Source: Blastocatellia bacterium (GTDB lineage Bacteria; Acidobacteriota; Blastocatellia; Pyrinomonadales; Pyrinomonadaceae). From it: a stretch of DNA of 8,589 nucleotides. The stretch spans positions 59,715 to 68,303 of the forward strand of contig DNND01000013.1 of the NCBI GenBank assembly GCA_003488005.1, written 5' to 3'. Of the stretch, positions 1 through 6,043 are shown in pieces (the first letter of the stretch is position 1; the number at the start of each line of letters is the position of its first letter). The notes beneath the pieces were generated by a model. That model was not told the origin of the DNA. It saw nothing but the letters and a program-made list of their open reading frames with translations, and did no database searches. The translations under genes were made by a program, and so were the position numbers.

Positions 1-13
1 GCGCCTTTGGCGC
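1..13. repeat. Perfect 5-bp hairpin at the left edge
   Basis: GCGCC-TTT-GGCGC is a perfect stem with a 3-nt loop cut off at the window edge, so it may be part of a larger element. No T run follows it on the plus strand; the flank needed to judge the minus strand is outside the window. Confidence 0.3.
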
Positions 14-35
14 TCAAGAATCAGACAATTACATA

Positions 36-97
36 ACTTCAACTCATTGCACTTCAAAGTTGAATCCACCAATGGCAAATGATGAATGGTAAATCTG
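36..97. repeat. Degenerate heptamer-like repeat downstream of the PHP gene
   Basis: The heptamers CAATGGC, AAATGAT, GAATGGT and AAATCTG follow each other at 70-97 with an NAATGNN pattern. The segment 36-55 resembles their reverse complement loosely, and TTCAACT (38-44) pairs perfectly with AGTTGAA (58-64). This may be a decayed relative of the inverted heptamer arrays in the liv operon. It lies past the 3' end of the minus-strand cluster; no T-tract terminator is visible. Confidence 0.3.
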
Positions 98-148
98 TTG
101 TTCTCTTTCAAGAGGCGGACCCTACTCAGCAAAAAGGAGACGCCTGTC

Positions 149-1360
149 CTACTTCACATAAATTGGATTCGAAATTATCCACGGCTGGGCGCTTACCGGG
201 CCCGGTAACTGCGGTAGGTAAACCTCGACTCGATAACTTCCCTTTTCAGCTACCGCGTAGTCCTTCTCTTTAATCCCCGTCTGGTCGCTGAAGACCTGCC
301 CATCCTTTAACAAAACGACACGCGCACTGACGGGCACCTCGACCGACAGGGTCACTCCGTTGCCGGCGGCGATTTCATCACCTTGAATCTTCTGATCGCT
401 CCCGTTCGACGCAACAAATCTGAAGCCGGTCGTGTCGCCGAAGAGATCGAAACCGATGAAGCAATGGCCGGCCGAGAATGCTTGCACCAAACTGCCTGAG
501 TTCAATGCTTCACCAGTCGGCAGCAAAAGGTGCATTCGGACCAGACGAAAACTCCGCTCGTAAGGATCGGCTTGAAAGCCAACCCACCTCTTACCAGAAG
601 CGTCGTTGAGACTTAAGCCAACATTCGCATGTGCATCGTTTCCGGCGGTTGCGACCAGCCGCTTGCCGGTCAGGCGAATCGCATCGTCCCAAAGACGTAG
701 ACCATTGGCAGGTCGCGCATAAAAAGTTGCAAACAACAGATCGGGATAACTGCGATAGGACCACAGACCATCGAACAACATAACAAATGGGTTCATGGTG
801 CGCGCGTTTGTGTAGACGTTGTAAACCTCGACGCCGTCGTAGCCCGGCGTGTTCCAACTTTTGAATTCTTCCGGGTAAGCAACCAGCGCCGACGCGCCTC
901 TCACTTTCGTTCGCGCCAGCACATCCGCTATCGCCGAAGATTCCGTCATCACGGCGGTCTCGTCGCCCGGAAAGATTAACAGTCGTTCGTTGGTAGGAGT
1001 GCTCACCTCGTTGCCATTAATAAAAAGAACGTCGCCGTGAACGTCTTTCAAAGTCATCGCCGCGGTGTTGAAGTTCGCGGACATGTGTTCCGTCATCACA
1101 ACGAAGTCGAGCTGATTCTGTTTGGCCGCCGCGATAATCGCTTCGAAGGTTCCGGTGCTGTGCCCACCCAAAAAAGAATGGACGTGAACGACGCCTTTGT
1201 ACTCGCCAAACTTTTCGTCAGGCTTCGGTTGACGCTGCGAGTTGATCTGGAGAATGGCGTCGCTTAGGCGCCCAAGTCGATAGCGGCGATAAGCGAAAGG
1301 AATCTGCGAGCAGATTAAAATAGCCAGCAGGACCAGAAGGAGTTTCTGCCAACGCTTCAT
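149..1360 (-). CDS. Membrane-anchored PHP-domain metallohydrolase (CehA/McbA-like)
   Basis: A 403-aa protein with one N-terminal hydrophobic segment (about residues 6-22) followed by Arg-rich residues, so probably anchored in the inner membrane with the rest outside. The central part has the motif series of the PHP (polymerase and histidinol phosphatase) metal-dependent hydrolase fold: HVHS (H59, H61), MTEH (E91, H92), NGNEVS (E118) and GNDAH (D242, H244). These would bind two or three divalent metals and hydrolyse phosphoester-like or similar bonds. At the position where this family usually has a His-Pro-Glu motif the protein has AYPEE (Y162), so one ligand may be changed. About residues 325-403 look like a beta-sandwich ending in PWIISNPIYV, a tail I associate with CehA/McbA-like PHP proteins. 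The start at 1360 is the ATG just before the hydrophobic segment, 9 nt after the upstream Dabb gene stops; no clear Shine-Dalgarno is seen. Substrate unknown. Confidence 0.85.
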   Translation of the reverse strand: MKRWQKLLLVLLAILICSQIPFAYRRYRLGRLSDAILQINSQRQPKPDEKFGEYKGVVHVHSFLGGHSTGTFEAIIAAAKQNQLDFVVMTEHMSANFNTAAMTLKDVHGDVLFINGNEVSTPTNERLLIFPGDETAVMTESSAIADVLARTKVRGASALVAYPEEFKSWNTPGYDGVEVYNVYTNARTMNPFVMLFDGLWSYRSYPDLLFATFYARPANGLRLWDDAIRLTGKRLVATAGNDAHANVGLSLNDASGKRWVGFQADPYERSFRLVRMHLLLPTGEALNSGSLVQAFSAGHCFIGFDLFGDTTGFRFVASNGSDQKIQGDEIAAGNGVTLSVEVPVSARVVLLKDGQVFSDQTGIKEKDYAVAEKGSYRVEVYLPQLPGPVSAQPWIISNPIYVK

Positions 1361-1369
1361 AGGTACGAA

Positions 1370-1660
1370 CTAACTTTCAAAATCTACTGAGGCGACTTGT
1401 TCACTGATGGTGCTGCCAAACTCGACAACCTTTATGTGTTCGGGATGAATCGTGTAGGCGTCAAGGCCGGCGCGGTCAGCAAAAGTAGCCACCAAACCCG
1501 TGTCGTATGACCGCGGCAAAAGCAGTGTATCGAAGCCAACAGCCAAGCTCTTTATTTCCGGAATCACTGAAGCCAGCCGTCGCAGCAACGCCACATGCTC
1601 AGCACGAATATCAGGGCCAATGTCCGCGCGATATTTCCAAATTACGATATGAGTCAACAT
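1370..1660 (-). CDS. Dabb-family (stress-responsive alpha/beta barrel) protein
   Basis: A small 96-aa protein beginning MLTHIVIWKY, the typical first strand of the Dabb ferredoxin-like dimeric alpha/beta-barrel fold. It continues with a helix (RAEHVALLRRLASVIPEI), the central LAVGFD strand, a DTGLVATFADRAGLDAY segment and a terminal IHPEHIKVV helix, as in this family. Members form dimers; some are cyclases or small-molecule-binding proteins, but most have no known reaction. An in-frame ATG at 1708 would add 16 residues, yet those residues (MKSVPPAVAGG...) are the translation of a palindromic intergenic repeat. The family alignment begins at the ATG at 1660, so I chose that start. It lies 63 nt after the decarboxylase gene and 9 nt before the PHP gene, probably in one transcript. 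No strong ribosome site is visible. Confidence 0.85.
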   Translation of the reverse strand: MLTHIVIWKYRADIGPDIRAEHVALLRRLASVIPEIKSLAVGFDTLLLPRSYDTGLVATFADRAGLDAYTIHPEHIKVVEFGSTISEQVASVDFES

Positions 1661-1677
1661 ATATTCGCTAAGGCAGC

Positions 1678-1704
1678 CACCCGCTACCGCAGGCGGTACT
1701 GACT
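1678..1704. repeat. Short palindromic intergenic repeat between decarboxylase and Dabb genes
   Basis: The core TACCGC-AG-GCGGTA (1685-1698) is a perfect 6-bp palindrome with a 2-nt loop. Read on the minus strand the element translates to SVPPAVAGG, a phrase I recall recurring at the edges of predicted acidobacterial proteins, which suggests a dispersed genomic repeat. Its family identity is from memory and was not checked. It fills most of the decarboxylase-Dabb gap and explains the spurious N-terminal extension of the small gene. Confidence 0.6.
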
Positions 1705-1723
1705 TCATGTCACAACGGCAGTC

Positions 1724-3211
1724 TCATTTCGGCGTCAGCAACCTTAACTGTTCGTTCAGCAATTCCCAAACCTGACGAACATGCCTTTCGCTGGTGCGAA
1801 TATTGCCGATCGAGAGCCGCAAAGTGACTTTATCATCCAGCTTCGTGTGCGAGAGCAGTGCTTTGCCGGTCGCATTTACGCCATGCATGATTGCTTCGTT
1901 CAAAACATTGAGGCGCCCTTCCTGCGCTGCCGGTTCGACGTTCTCGAGACTCGGACAGGCTCGAAAACAAACTAAAGCAAAAGGCAGCGGCGCCATCAGT
2001 TCCCAATCACTGCTCGCTTCAATCCACGACGCAAACAGTTTCGCCAACCGGCAATGTTCTCGAATGCGGGCCGCGAGTCCCTCGTGACCAAAATAGCGAA
2101 TAATCATCCACAACTTCAGCGCGCGAAAACGCCGGCCCAGTGGCACGCCATAATCGGATCCGCTGCGCACCTTGTCCTGCTCCGGAGTGCGCAGATATTC
2201 CGGCACCAAAGAGAACGCGCGCCGCAATAAATCCAGGTGACGGCAGTACAGAACGGATAAATCGAAAGGCGTGAACAACCACTTGTGCGGATTGACTGCG
2301 ATCGAATCGGCGCGCTCGCAACCGGCCAAGACGTGACGAAGCTCAGGCACAACGGCCGCGGATCCGGCGTAGGCTGCGTCAACGTGCAACCACATCGCAT
2401 GCCGTTCGCCGATCGGAATTATTGCCGGAATAGGATCAATGCTCGAGGTGGAAGTCGTGCCAACAGTGGCAACGATACAGAACGGCAAATAGCCGGCACG
2501 CTTGTCTTCGTCGATGGCTGCAGCCAGTGCCGCCGGATCCATGCGAAACTCGCTGTCGGTTGGAATCTTTCGCAGTGCCCGCTGGCCCAGACCCAGCGTT
2601 ATGATCCCTTTGTCGATCGAAGAGTGCGCTTGTTCCGAAGCATAGACTCGCAACAGCGGCAGATCGCTACGGCCGCTCATTCCCTCTTCGCGAATGCGCA
2701 GCTCTACACCTTCGCGCGCCGCCGCGATCGCATGCATGCTCGAGACGGAAGCAGTGTCGTAAATAATTCCCGTCAAGCCGGCGTCCAGTCCCATCATCTG
2801 CCGCAGCCAATCCAGCGTTACTTCTTCAAGCTCAGTCGAAGCGGGAGAAGTTCGCCACAGCATCGCCTTATTATCGAAAGCCGCGCTGAGTAGTTCACCG
2901 AAAATTCCCGGCGCGGAAGTTGAGGTAGCAAAGTAAGCGAAGAATGAAGGATGACTCCAATGCGTCAAGGCCGGAACGATTAGCCGATCAACGTCCCGGA
3001 GAATCTGGTCCATCGACTCGCCGGTTTGCGGCGGCGTTGCGGGCAACTGAGCCTTAAGATCGCCCGGCTCGATTTGCGCGAGTACCGGCAACTCCTCGAT
3101 GCGTTCGAAGTAATTGGCAATCCACTCGATCAACTCGTGACCATGCCGGCGAAATTCCTCGGCGCTCATGTCGCCCAGCGGCGGTGATAGTTTTGGTTGC
3201 GATTCACTCAT
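1724..3211 (-). CDS. PLP-dependent aromatic-L-amino-acid decarboxylase family protein
   Basis: A 495-aa group II pyridoxal-phosphate decarboxylase, close in length to animal and plant aromatic amino acid decarboxylases (about 480-500 aa). Collinear motifs are visible: an N-terminal swap domain (MSAEEFRRHGHELIEWIANYF), the substrate-pocket stretch HPSFFAYF (about 88-95), EQAHSS with the ring-stacking H196, LHVDAAYAGSA with D278 that pairs with the PLP nitrogen, NPHKW with the Schiff-base Lys K310, and the mobile-loop PEYLR with Y339. Y339 aligns with human Y332; Phe there marks aldehyde synthases, so decarboxylation to an amine is predicted. Substrates are probably Phe, Tyr, Trp or DOPA-like, but the specificity cannot be read from sequence. 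The ATG at 3211 is preferred over a TTG at 3241 because the family homology begins just after it. It is first gene of a three-gene minus-strand cluster and diverges from the liv operon. Cytoplasmic. Confidence 0.92.
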   Translation of the reverse strand: MSESQPKLSPPLGDMSAEEFRRHGHELIEWIANYFERIEELPVLAQIEPGDLKAQLPATPPQTGESMDQILRDVDRLIVPALTHWSHPSFFAYFATSTSAPGIFGELLSAAFDNKAMLWRTSPASTELEEVTLDWLRQMMGLDAGLTGIIYDTASVSSMHAIAAAREGVELRIREEGMSGRSDLPLLRVYASEQAHSSIDKGIITLGLGQRALRKIPTDSEFRMDPAALAAAIDEDKRAGYLPFCIVATVGTTSTSSIDPIPAIIPIGERHAMWLHVDAAYAGSAAVVPELRHVLAGCERADSIAVNPHKWLFTPFDLSVLYCRHLDLLRRAFSLVPEYLRTPEQDKVRSGSDYGVPLGRRFRALKLWMIIRYFGHEGLAARIREHCRLAKLFASWIEASSDWELMAPLPFALVCFRACPSLENVEPAAQEGRLNVLNEAIMHGVNATGKALLSHTKLDDKVTLRLSIGNIRTSERHVRQVWELLNEQLRLLTPK

Positions 3212-3284
3212 CGTCGCGCAGTCTAAGTTGCTCCAGAACAAATTCCAAGTCTTTACGCTGCTGAAAAGGTTTGCAAAGGTAAGT

Positions 3285-3435
3285 CCACCCAGTCCGCCTC
3301 AGCGGACGACCGATAATAGCCCAGCGATTCATCGCTGGGAGCGCTGCGAGCGAGTCTAAGTCCGTGTAACGGACGGCTGAAAAGAGTTGGGTACCTTGTC
3401 CTCATCATTCAGTCGTCCGCTTCACGGACTAAATT
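3285..3435. repeat. Composite palindromic repeat cluster (GTCCG...CGGAC units)
   Basis: Three related units of form GTCCGY-(3-4 nt)-RCGGACGRCYGA occur: 3292-3313 (plus), 3360-3380 (plus) and 3409-3429 (minus). Each is itself a hairpin, with stems 3292-3297/3302-3307, 3360-3365/3369-3374 and 3415-3419/3425-3429. The second and third face each other, so GGACGGCTGA (3371-3380) can also pair with TCAGTCGTCC (3409-3418) with one wobble. Between the first two lies a perfect 9-bp hairpin, CCCAGCGAT-TC-ATCGCTGGG (3320-3339), and a small CGCT-GCG-AGCG stem (3342-3352). Its translation gives a PAIHRW phrase I recall from acidobacterial predictions. It is probably a dispersed non-coding repeat; copy number cannot be judged from one window. 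Confidence 0.65.
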
Positions 3436-3442
3436 ACTTTCG

Positions 3443-3462
3443 CCTCTATTTTTTTGCAGAGG
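3443..3462. repeat. Small hairpin with T-rich loop
   Basis: CCTCT (3443-3447) and AGAGG (3458-3462) form a 5-bp stem around a 10-nt loop that contains seven T residues. The T run is inside the loop, not after the stem, so this is not a normal intrinsic terminator in either direction. It may be the edge of one of the neighbouring repeats. Confidence 0.3.
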
Positions 3463-3473
3463 ATGCTGTAAAG

Positions 3474-3549
3474 CAACCTGTTAGTTTGCGGACGTGCTGT
3501 GCCTGGCCCGTTACCCTCAATCACCCGACGCCCGCAAGCTAACAGTTTG
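3474..3549. repeat. Long inverted repeat, 18-nt arms around a 40-nt centre
   Basis: The arms at 3474-3491 and 3532-3549 are complementary except for one mismatch and one G-T pair; the core is CTGTTAGTTTGCGG facing CCGCAAGCTAACAG. The centre (3492-3531) is C-rich. Read from the GTG inside it, the element translates as MPGPLPSITRRPQA, a phrase I recall from predicted acidobacterial N-termini, which suggests a dispersed repeat. It lies upstream of the candidate livK promoter, so it is probably not part of the livK mRNA if that promoter is right. Confidence 0.6.
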
Positions 3550-3569
3550 ACGATCCAAAGCTGTGAAAG

Positions 3570-3599
3570 TTGCGTCGATAACGCACTCGAAGCTATTAT
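3570..3599 (+). promoter_or_regulatory. Candidate sigma-70-type promoter for the liv operon
   Basis: TTGCGT at 3570-3575 and TATTAT at 3594-3599 are separated by 18 nt, acceptable for a housekeeping-sigma promoter. They would give a leader of roughly 110 nt before the livK start. The match is partial and found by eye; other promoters nearer the repeats are possible. Confidence 0.3.
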
Positions 3600-3640
3600 G
3601 CAGGCTCGATTTAAGCTGACATTAAAAGCTTTGCTCTACC

Positions 3641-3702
3641 GGCCGCGAAAGTTCGCAGCCGTTGTTCCCTCTCCCGATGTCGGTCGCCAACAAAACTTTC
3701 GC
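3641..3702 (+). promoter_or_regulatory. Structured leader with two competing pairings upstream of livK
   Basis: GGC-C-GCGAA (3641-3649) and TTCGC-A-GCC (3652-3660) form a local hairpin with one mismatch and a 2-nt loop. The same segment, GCGAAAGTT (3645-3653), is also perfectly complementary over 9 nt to AACTTTCGC (3694-3702), which ends 6 nt before the ribosome binding site. A small CCGA-TG-TCGG stem (3674-3683) lies between. The two pairings are mutually exclusive, so a translational switch is conceivable. No known riboswitch class is recognised. Confidence 0.3.
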
Positions 3703-3708
3703 TTGCGT

Positions 3709-3712
3709 GAGG
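3709..3712 (+). promoter_or_regulatory. Ribosome binding site that fixes the livK start
   Basis: GAGG sits 5 nt before the ATG at 3718. It is the clearest Shine-Dalgarno site in the window and supports starting the binding protein at 3718, directly before its lipoprotein signal peptide, instead of at the upstream GTG (3499) or other in-frame starts. Confidence 0.65.
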
Positions 3713-3717
3713 AAACT

Positions 3718-5025
3718 ATGAAAAGAATTCTGTTATCGCTTGGACTGATTGCATCTCTACTTTTTGTCTTTGCTTGTGAACGCAAAGGTGGACCAGGGGC
3801 TGGCGGCAATTCGGGCCAAATCGTAATCGGTTATTACGGCGACCTGACGGGGCGCACCTCGAATTTTGGGCAGTCAACAAAAAATGGCGTCGAGATGGCT
3901 GCCGACGAGATTAATAAAGCCGGCGGAATCAATGGCCGCCAGGTCACGATTCTTTCCGAGGATGATGAAGGCCGCCCGGAAAAAGCGGCCACGGTCGTAA
4001 CGAAACTTATCGATCAAGATCGCGTCGTTGCGCTGCTCGGCGAAGTCGCCTCCGGAAACACGTTGGCAGCCGCGCCCAAAGCACAGGCCGCAAAGGTGCC
4101 GATGATTTCCCCATCATCTACGAACCCGGCTGTCACTCAGGTCGGCGATTACATCTCGCGCGTCTGCTTTATCGATCCATTCCAGGGCGCCGTCATGGCC
4201 AAGTTTGCAGCCAACACCTTGAAGGCGAAGAAGGCGGCCATCATGCTCGACTTCAACTCGCCTTACAGCCGCGGGCTCACCGAATTTTTTGAAGCCAGCT
4301 TTACCAAACTCGGCGGACAGATCGTGAACAAACAGTCGTACACCCAGGGTGATCGCGATTACAAAGGACAGTTGACCGCGATTCGCTCGACTAATCCGGA
4401 CGTGATTTATGTGCCCGGCTATTACGGCGAAGTTGGCGTGATCGCCAAACAGGCAAAGCAGTTAGACATCAAAGCCCCGATGCTCGGCGGCGATGGTTGG
4501 GATTCGACGCAGCTCTGGGACTTGGGCGGCGACGCGTTGAATGGCGATTACATTTCCAATCACTATTCGGTCGACGATCCGTCACCGGCAATCCAAAAAT
4601 TTGTGGCTGCTTACAAAGTCCGCTATGGAAACGTGCCCGATGCGCTCGCGGCGTTGGGTTACGACGCAATGATGGTGCTTGCCGATTCCATCAAACGCGC
4701 CGGCACCACTGAAGGACCACAACTTAAGGATGCGATAGCTGCAACCAAAAACTTCATTGGTGTAACTGGGACCATCTCGCTGGATAGTCAACGGAACGCC
4801 GTCAAGCCGGCAGTCGTGCTCAAACTTCAGGACAAAAAATACATCTACGTGGAGACGATTTATCCCGAAGGCATGAGCGCGCCCGCAACTTCCCCAGCGG
4901 CGCCCGTTACATCCAGCACTGAAACGACAACCGCACCGGCAGCGTCCCCGGCGAAAGCCGAAACTCCGACGAAAGCGGCATCCCCCGCCGCTGCAACTAA
5001 GAAGCCCGCGGCGTCTCCCCAATAA
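3718..5025 (+). CDS. livK: Branched-chain amino acid ABC transporter substrate-binding lipoprotein
   Basis: A 435-aa solute-binding protein of the Leu/Ile/Val type (periplasmic-binding-protein type I fold). It starts MKRILLSLGLIASLLFVFAC; the charged start, hydrophobic core and Cys at 20 preceded by V-F-A indicate a lipoprotein signal, so the mature protein is lipid-anchored outside the inner membrane. The first lobe begins IVIGYYGDLTG (35-45) with the GVEMAADEINKAGGINGR helix; MISPSSTNPAVT (129-140) is the usual ligand-contact loop; ALGYDAMMVLADSIKRAG (312-329) is a typical C-terminal family motif. Residues about 386-435 are an Ala/Pro/Ser/Thr/Lys-rich low-complexity tail, longer than usual for E. 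coli-type LivJ/LivK and probably disordered. The ligand is not certain: relatives bind amino acids, amides, urea or aromatic acids. It is followed after 6 nt by livH, so it is the first gene of the operon. Confidence 0.92.
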   Translation: MKRILLSLGLIASLLFVFACERKGGPGAGGNSGQIVIGYYGDLTGRTSNFGQSTKNGVEMAADEINKAGGINGRQVTILSEDDEGRPEKAATVVTKLIDQDRVVALLGEVASGNTLAAAPKAQAAKVPMISPSSTNPAVTQVGDYISRVCFIDPFQGAVMAKFAANTLKAKKAAIMLDFNSPYSRGLTEFFEASFTKLGGQIVNKQSYTQGDRDYKGQLTAIRSTNPDVIYVPGYYGEVGVIAKQAKQLDIKAPMLGGDGWDSTQLWDLGGDALNGDYISNHYSVDDPSPAIQKFVAAYKVRYGNVPDALAALGYDAMMVLADSIKRAGTTEGPQLKDAIAATKNFIGVTGTISLDSQRNAVKPAVVLKLQDKKYIYVETIYPEGMSAPATSPAAPVTSSTETTTAPAASPAKAETPTKAASPAAATKKPAASPQ

Positions 5026-5031
5026 CTTTCA

Positions 5032-5949
5032 ATGGACACTTTTGTTCAGCAGTTAATTAATGGCCTGACGATCGGCGCGATTTACGCGCTGATCGCTTTG
5101 GGCTACACCATGGTCTACGGCATCTTGCGCCTAATCAATTTCGCGCACGGCGACATCTACATGGTGGGGGCGTTTGTTGGTTATTTTCTTGCTTTTCAAC
5201 TTGGCTTTGCGACTGGACCATCGTTGGTTGGACTTACCGTGGTACTGATCGGCTCGATGATTGCCGCAGCGCTGGTAGGCATGGCAATCGAAAGGTTCGC
5301 TTATCGTCCGATCCGCAAATACGCGCGCATGACCACGCTGATTACCGCCATCGGCGTTTCTTTGTTGATCGAGAATTTGTTTGTCGCACGACTTGGCGCC
5401 GCGCCGCGCGCTTTCCCACAATTACTTCGCGAACAAAGCTACACGCTGTTTGGCAATGCCGCCATTTCCAAATCGCAGATACTGATCTTTGCGGTGTCGG
5501 TGGCGTTGATGATTCTGCTGCAGTGGGTGATTTTCAAAACGAAGGTCGGCACGGCGATGCGCGCGGTATCGTTCAACCTTAACTCAGCGAAGTTAATGGG
5601 CATCAACACCGACTTTATTATTTCGTTCACCTTTGCGCTCGGCTCGGCGCTGGCGGCGGCGGGTGGCGTGCTTACGGCTCAATACAATCCGCAAATCGAT
5701 CCGCTGATGGGCATCATCACTGGACTGAAGGCTTTCGTGGCCGCAGTGCTGGGCGGTATTGGCAACGTTCCCGGGGCAGTGCTTGGTGGGCTGCTCATCG
5801 GCATCGCGGAAACTTTTGTGGTCGGCTACGGGCAAAACGTGGGCGTCCCTACCACGTTTCGCGATGCAGTCGCATTCGCAATTCTGATTCTCGTGCTGCT
5901 ATTTCGGCCAACGGGTTTGCTCGGCTCGACGGTCCAGGAGAAGGTCTAG
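5032..5949 (+). CDS. livH: Branched-chain amino acid ABC transporter permease LivH
   Basis: A 305-aa inner-membrane permease, the usual LivH length, with about eight hydrophobic segments. Diagnostic stretches are the N-terminal LINGLTIGAIYALIALGYTMVYGILRLINFAHGD (residues 8-41, given here only as the family signature region), RAVSFNLNSAKLMGINTD (177-194), which is the cytoplasmic coupling loop contacting the ATPases, and LGGIGNVPGAVLGG (240-253). It ends with the typical FRPTGLLG. It pairs with LivM to make the translocation channel fed by the LivK-like protein. The ATG is 6 nt after the livK stop with no evident Shine-Dalgarno, so translational coupling is likely. After its stop comes a 94-nt gap containing an inverted heptamer-repeat array before livM. 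Confidence 0.95.
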   Translation: MDTFVQQLINGLTIGAIYALIALGYTMVYGILRLINFAHGDIYMVGAFVGYFLAFQLGFATGPSLVGLTVVLIGSMIAAALVGMAIERFAYRPIRKYARMTTLITAIGVSLLIENLFVARLGAAPRAFPQLLREQSYTLFGNAAISKSQILIFAVSVALMILLQWVIFKTKVGTAMRAVSFNLNSAKLMGINTDFIISFTFALGSALAAAGGVLTAQYNPQIDPLMGIITGLKAFVAAVLGGIGNVPGAVLGGLLIGIAETFVVGYGQNVGVPTTFRDAVAFAILILVLLFRPTGLLGSTVQEKV

Positions 5950-5952
5950 TTA

Positions 5953-6035
5953 TTGCCGATTGGCGATTGCCGATTTCCGATTGAAGACTTACTAGTTCCT
6001 CTTTTCAATCGGCAATCGGAAATCGCCAATCGCAA
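5953..6035. repeat. Inverted pair of heptanucleotide arrays between livH and livM
   Basis: The left arm (5953-5983) is four tandem heptamers, TTGCCGA, TTGGCGA, TTGCCGA and TTTCCGA, plus TTG. The right arm (6006-6035) is the inverse: CAATCGG twice, AAATCGC, CAATCGC, then AA. Arms are complementary at about 28 of 30 positions, with one 1-nt bulge and two mismatches, and TTGAAGA facing TCTTTTCAA prolongs the stem into the loop. As RNA this is a long intercistronic hairpin ending 8 nt before the livM ATG. No T run follows, so it is not a standard terminator. Confidence 0.85.
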
Positions 6036-6043
6036 ATTTACAG

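Larger units (their letters stand above)
3212..3717. other. 506-bp divergent intergenic region packed with palindromic repeats
   Basis: This gap separates the minus-strand decarboxylase gene from the plus-strand livK-like gene and should hold both promoters. I see no protein with family resemblance in it. The open frame running from a GTG at 3499 into livK looks like translated repeat plus leader. From left to right it contains a composite GTCCG-type palindromic repeat (3285-3435), a small T-rich-loop hairpin (3443-3462), a long inverted repeat (3474-3549), a candidate promoter (3570-3599) and a structured leader (3641-3717). No convincing -35/-10 pair was found for the decarboxylase on the minus strand. 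Confidence 0.7.

Noticed and set aside
1..64. Hairpins at 1-13 and 38-64 as a terminator for the minus-strand gene cluster
   Set aside because: No T-rich tract follows either stem in the minus-strand direction within the window, and the left flank is cut off.
2285..2893. 202-aa plus-strand open frame antisense to the decarboxylase
   Set aside because: It lies wholly inside a well-conserved gene and its translation has no recognisable fold; it is a by-product of the opposite strand's codon use.
3212..3241. TTG start adding 10 residues to the decarboxylase
   Set aside because: The ATG at 3211 is a stronger codon and family homology begins only after it. Neither start has a good Shine-Dalgarno.
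3499..3717. An open frame extending the livK-like protein upstream by 73 residues from a GTG
   Set aside because: The extra part is translated inverted repeat and leader. The ATG at 3718 has a clear GAGG site and directly precedes a lipoprotein signal peptide.
4582..5022. 146-aa minus-strand open frame rich in Gly, Arg and Cys opposite the livK tail
   Set aside because: It is the mirror of the Ala/Pro-rich tail codons; there is no start context or homology.
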